Source: Whitmania pigra | Lineage: Eukaryota > Annelida > Clitellata > Hirudinida > Haemopidae | Direction of reading: 5' to 3' | Assembly (NCBI GenBank): GCA_021613335.1 | Contig: JAJTWR010000254.1 | Span: 1,191,501-1,255,500, forward strand | DNA: 64,000 nt | The notes under the pieces: generated by a model | The model's input: only the letters and a program-made list of their open reading frames with translations | Databases searched by the model: none | What the model was told of the DNA's origin: nothing | Shown here: positions 35,873 through 45,209 of the stretch, in pieces | How positions within the stretch are numbered: position 1 is the stretch's first letter | Layout: every line of letters starts with the position of its first letter | Position numbers and translations under genes: made by a program

Positions 35873-35994
35873 CCCGAAAATAAGCCCTAGCTTGATTTAT
35901 CAAGATGCTTGTGATAAGCCCTCCCCCGGAAATAAGCCCTAGTTAAGATTGTCAGTCGGCATTTAGGCTATAATTTGTTGAATTGTAAGCTATT
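35873..35994. repeat. ACCGTGTTTCCCC / AAATAAGCCCT repeat family, copy 2
   Basis: Starts ACCGTGTTTCCCCGAAAATA and holds three AAATAAGCCCT words. It matches 9757-9900 and continues after the second gypsy at 40508. The same outer end occurs inverted at 12214-12231. Confidence 0.6.
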
Positions 35995-36327
35995 TGTTGT
36001 GGTGAGGAACCAATGAGAGTGGAGCGCGCCATGAACACAATGGAACATGTTCTATAAATAGCCTTGAGCTATCGCTCACTCTCTCGGTGCGCCCGCATGG
36101 CCTAACGGTTAAGGCGGCACTCTCACGATGGCAGCACGGGATTCAAATCCCGCTGCGGGTGCACCGTCCTAATCATCTAGCTATGCAACGGACGTTAATA
36201 AAGCATTACTTTACTTTTTTTGCTCACTCTCTCTCTCTCATGTAGTGACCGTGTGTAGTTGTTGTTTACTTGTGAATAAACCGTTACGTTAAACCTTGCC
36301 TTTCTTCGGGATCTCAGAGATATAACA
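35995..36327 (+). repeat. 5' LTR of the second gypsy, with SINE inside
   Basis: TGTTGTGG to ATATAACA, interrupted at 36086-36221 by a SINE with a 12-bp duplication. TATAAATAG at about 36053 is the probable LTR promoter TATA box. Confidence 0.9.
36086..36221 (+). mobile_element. tRNA-headed SINE with LINE-type tail
   Basis: 136 bp. The head is tRNA-like: a 7-bp acceptor-type pairing (GCCCGCA with TGCGGGT), an A-box TGGCCTAACGG, a B-box within GGGATTCAAATCCC, which also forms the T arm. The anticodon arm does not pair, so it is not a working tRNA gene. The tail (CGTCC...GGACG stem, then TTAATAAA and T-rich end) is shared with the RNase H LINE in the 3' LTR. Duplication GCTCACTCTCTC at 36074-36085 and 36222-36233. 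Confidence 0.87.
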
Positions 36328-36330
36328 TTT

Positions 36331-36343
36331 TGGCGACGAGGAT
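36331..36343 (+). promoter_or_regulatory. Primer-binding site of the second gypsy
   Basis: TGGCGACGAGGAT three bases after the LTR end, a standard gypsy arrangement. Confidence 0.7.
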
Positions 36344-37292
36344 GGGATCCGAAGATAAATTCGTTTTTATGATTACGATGTTCATGGAAGAAAGCAAGAA
36401 ACGAGACGAAGAAAACAAGAAACGCGACGAACTTTTGTTGCAACTGTTGGAGAAGGTCAATCTTCACTCGACTACACATCGTCAAGGCGAAGAACTGATC
36501 ACGGAAATGATCAGTAAGACTCAGACCTTCAACTACGATCCTGAACATGGAGGCACGTTCACAAAATGGATCGAACGTTTCGAAGATGCAGTTGCAACTC
36601 ACGGTTCACGATTGTCGGAGGAGGAGAGAGCGAGGGTGCTGGTGATGAAACTTGATACAGAAGTGTACAACCTGTTCCGGGACCACATTCGACCAAGGTC
36701 AACAAAGGATCTGAAGTATGATGAGGTCAAGGCAATCTTGGAGACGTTGTTTGGAGACAAAGATAGTATCTTCAGACGCAGATATGACGCACTCCGGGTT
36801 ACGCTTGAGGACATGAACTTCAGAGCATACACCACGAAGGTCAACAGAATGTGCGAGCTGGCACGGGTAGATGAATTGACAAAAGAGCAATTTAAATGCC
36901 TGATTTACATTTCTGGGATGAAGGTGCAAGCACACGCCGACTTCCGAACAAGGTTGCTGCAGAAGTTGGAGCTGCAACCAAACTGCACACTGGAGGACTT
37001 GAACAATGAATGCGAACACATTCTGACTCTGAGAAAAGATGCAAGTGCCATCGGAGAAGTCCCAAGTGCTGTGCAGGTGGTCCAGAGAAACAGCAGAAGG
37101 AAGCCTCGACCAGAGTTCCGTAGCAAAGAACCCGGCCGACCCTCAACTGTAAGGAGATGTTTCATCTGTGACGAGACAACTCATCTGGCAAAGAGTTGTC
37201 CCAAGAAATTGAGAGTAAAGAAGATCGATGACAACCAAAAAAAGGGGGAAAAGGAAATTTGCCAAGATCGATTTTGGAAGCATCAAGATTGA
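36342..37292 (+). CDS. Gag polyprotein of the second gypsy
   Basis: 316 residues from the ATG at 36342. Gag forms the capsid and binds RNA. It begins with a charged helical stretch (EESKKRDEENKKRDELLLQL), then the capsid region with FTKWIERFEDAVATHG and LETLFGDKDSIFRRRYDAL. Near the end is one CCHC-type zinc knuckle (CFICDETTHLAKSC). The frame is intact. Pol overlaps it in another frame from 37228, as expected for translation by frameshifting. The wording resembles the K02A2.6-like gypsy group of invertebrates; that comparison is from memory and not checked. Confidence 0.88.
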   Translation: MGSEDKFVFMITMFMEESKKRDEENKKRDELLLQLLEKVNLHSTTHRQGEELITEMISKTQTFNYDPEHGGTFTKWIERFEDAVATHGSRLSEEERARVLVMKLDTEVYNLFRDHIRPRSTKDLKYDEVKAILETLFGDKDSIFRRRYDALRVTLEDMNFRAYTTKVNRMCELARVDELTKEQFKCLIYISGMKVQAHADFRTRLLQKLELQPNCTLEDLNNECEHILTLRKDASAIGEVPSAVQVVQRNSRRKPRPEFRSKEPGRPSTVRRCFICDETTHLAKSCPKKLRVKKIDDNQKKGEKEICQDRFWKHQD

Positions 37293-37947
37293 TATGCAGC
37301 TTGACTCGGGTGCAGATGTAACCATCATCAACGCGGACACATGGGAGAAAATTGGAGCTCCAGATCTGGACAAGTCTTCAGTGTCACTGTCAGCTGCAAA
37401 TGGCACCCCGATTGAGGTACTTGGTTGTTTCGATGTGCAATTCCGCTGCCAAGGGTTCACTGGCCATGGTCGCTGCTTCGTGGCTAAGGATGTGGACCAG
37501 CTTTTGGGCATTGAATGGCTGGACCAGTTCCCACCATTTGCGAAGGCCTTCAACGCCATCTGTTGTCAAGTGGAACAGAGAACAGTTGAAGTAGGAGGTC
37601 TGTCCCAAGAATTGTCCAACAGACACCCAGAGGTCTTCAAGGAGGAACTGGGCCGATGCTCCATGAAGAAGGCAGAACGTTTTGTGGACACCTTCAAGAG
37701 GACTTTTCAGAAGTTGAGAGGGGAGGGAGCCACAGCAGAAAACTGCATTGGACGACAGTTGAGGACTCCGGTAAGTGACCTACAGTTGCAGAGTCATCTA
37801 CAACAGGAAGCGATGAAAGGCAAAGCGCAGCAGATGCGCAAGGTACATCGCAGGGAGTTTGCCGAAGGGGACACAGTGTACTTGAGGCTGTATGAAGATC
37901 CACGAGGTCGATGGGCCCAAGGAGTGGTCATCAGAAGACTTGGATGA
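37228..37947 (+). pseudogene. Deleted pol: protease joined to integrase tail
   Basis: Protease with MQLDSGADVTIINADTW and a conserved LLGIEWLDQF near its end. After HPEVFKEELGRC, where the reverse transcriptase begins in intact elements, the text jumps to integrase C-terminal sequence with TAENCIGRQLRTPVSDL and FAEGDTVYLRLYEDP. The active sites of reverse transcriptase, RNase H and integrase are all absent. The frame then shifts, and the last integrase part (DVRCNSKIVKRHANQLRPR) is read in the frame of 37892-38245. The element cannot move by itself. Confidence 0.9.
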
Positions 37948-38326
37948 TGTCCGATGCAACAGCAAGATTGTCAAACGACACGCGAATCAGCTGAGACCTC
38001 GGACAGTGGAAGACGCCTTCAACGTCATGATGGATACCTTTAACCTGCCTCTACTGCCCCTCAGCCAACCGGAAGGTAACAACATGAGTGCTACAGAGCC
38101 CAGCACGACAGAAGTTCTTATCGAAGCAGACCATGCCCCACGACCAAAGAGGAGACGCCGACCGCCGAAGAGATTGGAGATGGACGCGTCCAAGAAGAAG
38201 TACGAACTTGTTAGGGGGGGAGGTGTTGTGGTGAGGAACCAATGAGAGTGGAGCGCGCCATGAACACAATGGAACATGTTCTATAAATAGCCTTGAGCTA
38301 TCGCTCACTCTCTCTAACTCTCAAGG

Positions 38327-40261
38327 ATGGGCATCAAGGGGAAACCCTTGATGTGGATCCACAATTTCCTTCAGGATAGATCTATCCAAGTGAGGGTTGG
38401 ATCCTCCCTCTCTGAACCGGTCACCCTAGAGAATGGCACACCACAGGGTAGCATCCTGAGCCCGTTGTTATTCATCATCATGATGAACTCTGTTCCGGAA
38501 CCGACAAACGGGGTCGAGCTGTCCATGTATGCCGATGACATTGCTCTTTGGACGTCCGGAACGTCCATAGAAGCACTGACATCGAAAATGCAGAAACAGC
38601 TCGACAAAATGGCTAAGTTTCTATTTGCTAATGGTTTTAAGATCTCCGCATCTAAATCACAAGCAGTCCTTTTTTCAGAATACCAGAATCAGACGAGGAA
38701 TGCGGGCATCAGACTGAGGGTCGGAGCGGAGGAGATCCCCCTGTCCAATACAGCCACCTTTTTAGGAATCGTCCTGGACGCAAGACTAAACTGGAAGGCC
38801 CACGCAGAGTCTGTCAAGACGAGATGCAACAAGAGGCTCAACGCCATGAAAGCCATCTCGGGCAGTTCGTGGGGGGCGAGCAAATCCACCCTGCTCACAG
38901 TCTACAGAGCCACCATCCGCTCTGTTCTCGATTATGGATCTGAGGTAATCGACCTGGGGCGCAAGCAGATTCGAGACACATACGACAGTCTTCAGTATCA
39001 GGCACTGAAGATCTGCTGCGGTGCCATGAAGGGCACAAGTGCCTCGTCTTTGCGGGTGGAGTGCGGTGAGCTTCCCCTCGACCTTCGTCGTAAGAAGCTC
39101 ATGGCAAACCACGCCCTCAGGTCGTTCGCCACCAATAATGTACCTGTTAAAAATAAATATTTCATTTCAGAGCCAAAGTCCCAAGTCGAAGTGAGGTTCC
39201 ACTGCAGGATGAGGATAAGAGGCGAGGAGCCTCCGCACAAGAAAGTCGAGTCAGTGATCCCAGCAGATCTCCTGGAAGACATCAGGGAGGCACCTCCCAG
39301 ATTCCCTCCTTGGAGACTGAGAAAGCCGACAATCGACTCCTCGAATCTCTCCTTCGAAGCCGACAACCCTCTGCGGATGCTGGTGGCAAGGGAGAAAATA
39401 GAGGATCTCCAGGACAGCCTCCTCTGCTACACGGACGCCTCCAAGACCGAGGACAACAAGGCCGGAATTGGGATTTACATCCCAAGGAAGGAAGTAAACA
39501 TCAGTCTCAGGACGTCGAGTCACAGCTGCATTAGTTCAATCGAACTGGCAGCCATCGAGCGATGTTTACTACATGTCAAGGACTCATATCAGGAGGAGTC
39601 CTTCGACATTGTCGTCCTAAGTGACTCGCTTAGTGCCCTACAGGCACTAAAGGACGGCAACAATTATGCTCCCGATATTAAAAATGTACAGTTTTTAATT
39701 TCAGAAATTCAAGAGAGCGGCAGAAAGGTCACTCTCGTCTGGGTCCCTGCCCACGTTGGAATCCCTGGCAATGAGAAGGCCGATGCCCTGGCAAAGGCAG
39801 CCACTGCAAGGGATCAGATAGACCTCCGGATTCCGGCGTCTATCAAGGATGTCAAAAGGTCCGTAGCCCGCAACATCTTCCAACAGTGGCAGACCAGATG
39901 GGATGAAGATCCTAGAAGCCTACATTATAAGTCCATAGAGAAACAAGTGTCGACGAAGAGCAAGTTCCAATGTGTCTCAAGGAGGAAGGAGGTTCTCATC
40001 TCCAGACTCCGAGTTGGAAAGTGTGCTCTGAATCAGCACTTGTTTCTCATGAAACGGCACCCAGACGGGAGGTGCGAGAAGTGCCCTCAGGAAGACGAAA
40101 GTGTGCAGCATTTCCTCATGGAATGCCCAGCCCAGTCATCCCTGAGGAGAGAAATCAAGATGTTTACAGGTCTATCCGACATGAAATCCATGCTTAGCAA
40201 CCCAGCAAGTGTGGACATCATTTATCGGTGGATCTGCAAAAACAGATGCGGCTTACTATAA
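38327..40261 (+). CDS. LINE polyprotein: reverse transcriptase, RNase H, zinc knuckle
   Basis: A 644-codon frame, open to its stop. Order: the end of reverse transcriptase with TPQGSILSPLLF and the catalytic MYADDIALW; thumb with TATFLGIVLDARLNWKAH; connection region with SSWGASKSTLLTVYRATIRS; RNase H with the four expected blocks LLCYTDASK, SSIELAAIE, LSDSLSALQAL and PAHVGIPGNEKADALAK; and a C-terminal CCHC-like zinc motif (CEKCPQEDESVQHFLMEC). Reverse transcriptase followed by RNase H points to the I/Jockey-related LINE groups. The N-terminal endonuclease and the front half of reverse transcriptase are missing by truncation, so the copy is dead although its frame is clean, which means it is young. 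Confidence 0.93.
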   Translation: MGIKGKPLMWIHNFLQDRSIQVRVGSSLSEPVTLENGTPQGSILSPLLFIIMMNSVPEPTNGVELSMYADDIALWTSGTSIEALTSKMQKQLDKMAKFLFANGFKISASKSQAVLFSEYQNQTRNAGIRLRVGAEEIPLSNTATFLGIVLDARLNWKAHAESVKTRCNKRLNAMKAISGSSWGASKSTLLTVYRATIRSVLDYGSEVIDLGRKQIRDTYDSLQYQALKICCGAMKGTSASSLRVECGELPLDLRRKKLMANHALRSFATNNVPVKNKYFISEPKSQVEVRFHCRMRIRGEEPPHKKVESVIPADLLEDIREAPPRFPPWRLRKPTIDSSNLSFEADNPLRMLVAREKIEDLQDSLLCYTDASKTEDNKAGIGIYIPRKEVNISLRTSSHSCISSIELAAIERCLLHVKDSYQEESFDIVVLSDSLSALQALKDGNNYAPDIKNVQFLISEIQESGRKVTLVWVPAHVGIPGNEKADALAKAATARDQIDLRIPASIKDVKRSVARNIFQQWQTRWDEDPRSLHYKSIEKQVSTKSKFQCVSRRKEVLISRLRVGKCALNQHLFLMKRHPDGRCEKCPQEDESVQHFLMECPAQSSLRREIKMFTGLSDMKSMLSNPASVDIIYRWICKNRCGLL

Positions 40262-40346
40262 GCCTTTTACAATTTTACCATAACTAATTAATGCAGTTTA
40301 TTATCCTATTACTTTTCATTTTTACTAACTTACTAACATTAACTAA

Positions 40347-40377
40347 AGTCCAAATCATCTCAGTTATGCAACGGACT
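40347..40377 (+). other. LINE 3' stem-loop shared with SINE
   Basis: AGTCC, a loop with ATCATCTCAGTTATGCAAC, and GGACT. In the SINE (36165-36194) and the minus-strand copy at 56276-56247 the outer pair changes from A-T to C-G on both sides, so pairing is conserved while sequence is not. Probably the structure the LINE reverse transcriptase recognises. Confidence 0.75.
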
Positions 40378-40599
40378 ATAATCAAATAAATAAATAAATA
40401 AATAAGCTCACTCTCTCTCTCTCTCATGTAGTGACCGTGTGTAGTTGTTGTTTACTTGTGAATAAACCGTTACGTTTGCCTTTCTTCGGGATCTCAGAGA
40501 TATAACACTATTAGTGTAATATCACTACAATTTCAGTGAAATATTAATATAATAGAGTACAAATAATAAAAGTTATATTTATAATCGGCGTTCGTTTTC

Positions 40600-41540
40600 T
40601 TCAATACAATGTTAATACAAGTATAACAGAATTTATATTTATCATTAAAATTGTTTATTTTTCTTTAAAAGAAGCAGTGTTTAAAAATATTTGTCACAGA
40701 GTCTGTTACGCTGAGGAGTAAGTATAAGACCAACTTGACTGACTAGTCTTTCAACAGGTGCAGATGATGTACAGGAATGGTTGCGTTGAACAAGGAGAAA
40801 TACTTTTTTGAATGCTGGATACCTAGAAATAGTATGGTGTGTAACTTTGGAAGAATGAAACCCAAATAAGCTCTAGATGTGTCTTCATGTAAATTGTCTA
40901 GAGCTTGTGCAATTGGTCTCATTACTTCAATCCATTCCTTCAAGCAATCTTGAGAGTTGAACTTTGACAGCTGCAAGCAATCACGATATTAAGTTTGTCC
41001 TTCATATCATGGATGGCTCTGTAACTGTCAAATTCAGAGTTCCAACGAGTTGAGTTTGGCTTAGGTATTGTTCTCCCAAGTACATCAAACACAGCTTCAT
41101 CAGTTTTTGAAATCTGACGTGACGCATTGCTCAAACTGGAACATTTGCCAGCAACTGAACGATACATTCGCTTGAAAGTCGTACCGCTTGCCAGTGCTTT
41201 TTGGCTTTCGGAACGTTCAAATAGTTCTGCCATCTTCCAACAAATGAGAACAATCGACAATACAAAGAGAACAAAGGAAACAAAGAGACAGGCATATAGT
41301 AAAGCCTTTTCCAACCTCTAGAGGCACCCATCAGTCTTGGTTTCTTAATTCGTTGTACTCGAGTACCGATTTCAGGTACTTGTACTTGAACCTCAAATAC
41401 TTGTTCCCATTTTACTGAAAAGCATGATTATTGACGCTTGTTTGAATAGCAGTGAAGTGAAACTTGGCAAGATTATTGATTACTTCCTATCCAGGTTGTT
41501 TGACATTTGACACGATTTTTCAATTATTAACTTTCATTTA
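40600..41540 (-). pseudogene. hAT transposase relic with GTACTTG-rich flank
   Basis: Minus-strand fragments: around 41331-41131 RWQNYLNVPKAKKHWQAVRL, around 41314-40940 TDEAVFDVLGRTIPKPNSTR followed by WNSEF (TRWNS is a hAT core landmark), and 40976-40743 WIEVMRPIAQALDNLHED. They occupy different frames. The region 41340-41520 is the inverted partner of 5400-5600. No intact ends were found on the low side. Confidence 0.65.
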
Positions 41541-41559
41541 AATTTGTGTTTCAGTACAT

Positions 41560-42165
41560 TGTGTAAAAAATGGCTTATGAAAATTCTGCACATAAAAAGT
41601 TGTCGTCAAGAAACGTAACTGCAACGCACTGTACGTCCACGACTTTGAATTAATTTGGATGTAAAAACCTGAAATAATTTTTGTAATATAATTTTGTAAT
41701 GGTTCAAATACAATAATAAGCAACATGGCTGTGAAATATCCGCCGTACAATATAGTTTCAGCAAGTGATTTAGGATTTAGGGAATACCTTAAGGGGCATA
41801 TTTTCCAGTATTCCCCTCCCCTCCCCCCTACCTTCTAAATCCACCACGGAGACAGACTATACAGAAACTATCAGACATCAAAACGGATTTGAAGCTTGCC
41901 ATATTATTATTGGCATCCTGGTTTGGACAATGATTTCAATGATAAAAATTACTTTAACTTGTCTTAAATGTGAGCAGTGATTTAAAAATAAATGGATACA
42001 AAAGTATTAGCAGTATTCATCTATCTCATTTACAACATTAGTTATGACACAAATGTGGCCGATTTTCAAAAAATCAAAATTAGAAAACTAGGGTGGCCAT
42101 ATAAAAATGGCAATATCTTCTAAAATATTGAGTCATATCTAAAAAATATCTTGTTTTTCTCCATT
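41560..42165. other. Intergenic, no gene seen
   Basis: No supported coding sequence or repeat boundary; ends at the MITE duplication. Confidence 0.45.
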
Positions 42166-42173
42166 ATATAGAC

Positions 42174-42504
42174 CAGGGGTACTCAAACTTTTTTGGCCGG
42201 GGTCCACATTACGTAATTTTCAGAAAAGTAAAAAGTAATGAATTAATATTAAAATGCTGTCAGACTTTTTATTTAGTGTGATGCATGGAACTGTTTGTCC
42301 TTCATGACTTCTATTGTCAGAACTGATAAAGCCAATTTCTTGGAGCAAGGGTATTGACCCTCAATTACAAACTTAGACCAGAATTCAGAATATTTTAACT
42401 TTTTAAATTTTTAAATTTATTTTTTTTGGAAATAATTGGAGGTCCACTTAAAAGCTATCGGCGGTCCGGATTGTGGACCGCGGTCCGCAGTTTGAGTACC
42501 CCTG
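42174..42504. mobile_element. hAT-type MITE (331 bp)
   Basis: Left end CAGGGGTACTCAAACT, right end its reverse complement (AGTTTGAGTACCCCTG). Flanks ATATAGAC (42166-42173) and ATATATAC (42505-42512) differ at one of eight bases, fitting an old 8-bp duplication. No coding capacity. CAGGGGT-xx-CAAACT ends are typical for hAT MITEs. Confidence 0.85.
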
Positions 42505-42952
42505 ATATATACCCACTGTTCATTGTATCAAAATATTAAATTTTTGAGATACTTTGTTGGGAAAATTTTTCAAAATTCATTTTTCTGAGTACATTTGATC
42601 TGACTATTTTGTGTTGTTTATGTATACGTAAAATGTACCCCCTTCCTCGAGCTATTTCAAATTCCTTGGTACGCCCCTGATTTGTATTTAATGATTTAAT
42701 TAACTAGTGCTTGACGATGTTTAATAGTGCTAAATATGCATCGAAAACTCCGAAATTCACAAAAATGAATCACGGATTGAAGCACAAATAAGCGATAAGT
42801 GCTGCAAATGCTGCAGGCTGCTGGTTTGCATAGTGCTGCTCACTTAGTGTTCCTAACGCTCTGCTATATAATAAGTGTTCGACAGCACAAAATTGAAATG
42901 TTTTAAATATTGATCTTCAACTTTCATAAATCTCCGTGTGTATGTTATTAAA

Positions 42953-44572
42953 ATGGCCTGTGGTGCAAAGTTTCTTGACGAAGTTTGTGAACAGTTTTTA
43001 ACATGTCGAGTTTGTAGCAAAATCTTTAGAAATCCTAAAGCACTGTCTTGCCTACATACATTTTGTTGCGAATGCTTAGAAAATTGCTATGATACTGAGG
43101 AACAACAAAAGAGGCCTTACAGATTTCTTTTATATGCTAGAGTCATTTCATGTCCTGTCTGCAATGTTAAAACCGACATTCCAACAGGGGGGATTTCTCG
43201 TTTGCCAGATAATTCTTTTCTGGAAGAACTATGTCAGATGGTTAGTCGTTCATCAGCTTCAAACGTAGAGAACAAAACTTGTGAAATATGTGGAAACTTT
43301 AAATTAAATGCCAGCGACAATGTCCTAGCTAAATTGGCTGTGGCGAGATGTATGGATTGTTCGAAATTTTTATGCCAAGAATGTTCCGATCGACACAAAA
43401 GCACGAAGGTAACATCCTTGCATTCGCTATTTAAATTGGACATTGAAAAGGATTTGCATTGCAAAGTACATATCAGCGAAATGATCAAATATTTTTGCGA
43501 AACTTGCGACGAATGTATTTGTTTACTCTGTGCTTTTCAGTATCATAAAAATCATGAAGTATGTTTGATTACGGAGATTGTGGATAAAGGAAAAATGTCA
43601 TTGAAAAATATCTTGAAAGAATGTGAAACTATGATAACAAACATGCATGAGAGCATTAACAGTATCAACGATTTCGAAGTTTATGTGAAGGAGATTGAAG
43701 ATCAAATTCGCGAATATGCCACTGAAATGATTTCGTTAATACGGCAAAAGGAAAGGAACTTACTCGCGCAGATTAAGCCGTTAGGGAATTCTAAAGAAAC
43801 AGACAATGCAGCTTTTAAGGAAATTTTAGAAAGCAGTATAAGTAAACTTGAAGCTGCTGCCAAACATGCAGTCGCAATAATGAAAGAAAATAGTATTGAA
43901 GTGATGCTGGCAAAAAAACTGATAAAAGAGCAGATGATCAGCGTTTCAAGGCACTCAAATTTACTTATTCCATCACTACCATCAGAAGAGAGTAGAGAAA
44001 GAACTCATTTTTTTAAGTTAAGGGAAAAACTGAAAGAAAATGAAAGTCAATTCGAATTAATTTCTCTCAATCAGTTCACTCAAACTGAACTTCAACTTGA
44101 AGACCATTTAGACAATTCTTTTTCTTACGGAACATATGGTGAAAAAAACAAATGTCGTCAGTGGCATAGATGTATACCTCCTATTGAAGTTGTACAAAAT
44201 GCAGTTGTCACTCCTGTAGTCTTCTTGAAAGTTGCACCAATTACTGAGGTAAAATCAAAGGATTCCTTTACAGAGATGCCTCAAGTAGTCATGCTCGATA
44301 AATATGCAGCTACACATCGCGTCCAGTTTTCAGATAAAGAAACATCAACATTTCATGCCAAAGTTATGCATAAAAATATCTCTACAGTAAGTCAGGTCAC
44401 TACCGATAAAAGTACAAGTACCTCCAATGATGTTTCTCTCATCCAACGAACGGTTGCTAATATCAAGAGACAAATTACAGTTAGTAGAGGAACTATGACG
44501 ACATTCCCGAGAGCGGAATCAACAACATTCAATCTCCAAACATGCACTAGAAGTACTTCGCCCATAAAGTAA
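42953..44572 (+). CDS. RING/B-box/coiled-coil (TRIM-like) protein
   Basis: 539 residues from ATG at 42953 (AAAATGG context; an in-frame ATG lies 15 bp upstream). RING finger at about 18-70: C18-x2-C21, C33-x-H35, C38-x2-C41, CPVC at 67-70, with an unusually long last spacer. First B-box about 112-160 (CEICGNF...CMDCSKFLCQEC), second about 168-205 (CKVHISEMIKYFCETCDECI). A long helical, charged stretch follows (about 215-330), then a tail rich in Ser/Thr without NHL, SPRY or filamin domain. RING proteins of this build are E3 ubiquitin ligases. The stop TAA overlaps a perfect donor (AAA|GTAAGA at the end), so splicing to a further exon is possible. A poly(A) signal AATAAA at 44577 favours the single-exon form. 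Confidence 0.85.
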   Translation: MACGAKFLDEVCEQFLTCRVCSKIFRNPKALSCLHTFCCECLENCYDTEEQQKRPYRFLLYARVISCPVCNVKTDIPTGGISRLPDNSFLEELCQMVSRSSASNVENKTCEICGNFKLNASDNVLAKLAVARCMDCSKFLCQECSDRHKSTKVTSLHSLFKLDIEKDLHCKVHISEMIKYFCETCDECICLLCAFQYHKNHEVCLITEIVDKGKMSLKNILKECETMITNMHESINSINDFEVYVKEIEDQIREYATEMISLIRQKERNLLAQIKPLGNSKETDNAAFKEILESSISKLEAAAKHAVAIMKENSIEVMLAKKLIKEQMISVSRHSNLLIPSLPSEESRERTHFFKLREKLKENESQFELISLNQFTQTELQLEDHLDNSFSYGTYGEKNKCRQWHRCIPPIEVVQNAVVTPVVFLKVAPITEVKSKDSFTEMPQVVMLDKYAATHRVQFSDKETSTFHAKVMHKNISTVSQVTTDKSTSTSNDVSLIQRTVANIKRQITVSRGTMTTFPRAESTTFNLQTCTRSTSPIK

Positions 44573-44576
44573 GAAG

Positions 44577-44582
44577 AATAAA
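44577..44582 (+). terminator. Probable poly(A) signal of the TRIM-like gene
   Basis: AATAAA five bases after the stop codon. So close a signal would give a very short 3' UTR, so a downstream signal may be used instead. Confidence 0.4.
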
Positions 44583-45209
44583 TTTTGTATAATATGACAT
44601 TATAGTAATTAATTACTGATTTGAATTTAAGGTTCTTTGAAGAGTCTACATCAAAGCCTGGATAAATTGTTTTGGTTTCGTCATTTAATTTGTTGTTTTA
44701 AACTTTGGTTGAAATGAACAAAAAAAACATGAATTTGATAGCTTGATTTAATGATAAGCAAATTGATCCTTCAATAATAATGTAGGATAAGATTGTGCCC
44801 TCCATCCAGAAATGCCGACAGAAATTTCGAATCCCTAGGAGCGTGACAGTGGAGCATTTGATTCGAATATAGGCATATTAAATTGATTTTTATGGCTCCA
44901 GTCACTATCCGTTAACATCCCTACCCGAAACTGCGTTTCAACCGGAAGCGCAAGTTCATATTTTTAAGTGTTTCGTAAAGGCTTGGGTTGGATGCCGTGG
45001 TTGTGAAATTTAAAAAGAGGTTCCAAGACTTCATTGGGTATCAGTAATTTACATAATTAGTGACGATCCCATATCCCGGCTCTGTTTAAATTAGAGCTTT
45101 AACTTATTTTGAGATTGAGTTGCTTCGAGCTTCTTTGTTTTGTTGTACGAGTACAAATCGTGCTCTTTGTTTGAGTTCTAATAAAATTTAAATTGCAGTT
45201 ATATTAACT

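Larger units (their letters stand above)
38316..40405 (+). mobile_element. 5'-truncated RNase H-bearing LINE
   Basis: 2090 bp, flanked by GCTCACTCTCTCT at 38303-38315 and 40406-40418. It begins inside reverse transcriptase and ends with (AAAT)n. The 3' UTR has a stem AGTCC/GGACT (40347-40351, 40373-40377). Truncation at the 5' end is usual for LINE copies. It is inserted at the very same site as the SINE in the other LTR. Confidence 0.92.
35995..40507 (+). mobile_element. Internally deleted Ty3/gypsy element with LINE and SINE in its LTRs
   Basis: LTRs start TGTTGTGGTGAGGAACC and end GATCTCAGAGATATAACA; without insertions they are about 181-185 bp. The 5-bp target duplication CTATT flanks the whole (35990-35994, 40508-40512). 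Gag and protease are present, then the sequence jumps from the start of reverse transcriptase to the end of integrase, so about 2-3 kb of pol is missing. The polypurine tract GGGGGGAGG precedes the 3' LTR. Confidence 0.9.
38224..40507 (+). repeat. 3' LTR of the second gypsy, with LINE inside
   Basis: Starts at TGTTGTGG after the purine tract and ends at ATATAACA. It is interrupted at 38316-40405 by the LINE. Compared with the 5' LTR it differs by a 4-bp gap (GTTAAACC vs GTT-GCC region) and the TC-repeat length. Confidence 0.9.

Noticed and set aside
36087..36163. A functional tRNA gene
   Set aside because: Acceptor and T arms pair and both Pol III boxes are present, but the anticodon arm does not form, and it is followed by a LINE-type tail and flanked by a target duplication. 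It is the head of a SINE.
36195..36602. Minus-strand 135-codon protein
   Set aside because: Antisense shadow of the second gypsy's LTR and gag.
38327..40261. A host gene for a 644-residue RNase H protein
   Set aside because: The order RT-RNase H-zinc motif, the (AAAT)n tail and the target duplication show a LINE.
40508..40560. Third LTR or separate element after the second gypsy
   Set aside because: The sequence continues the AAATAAGCCCT repeat interrupted at 35994; CTATT is simply the target duplication.
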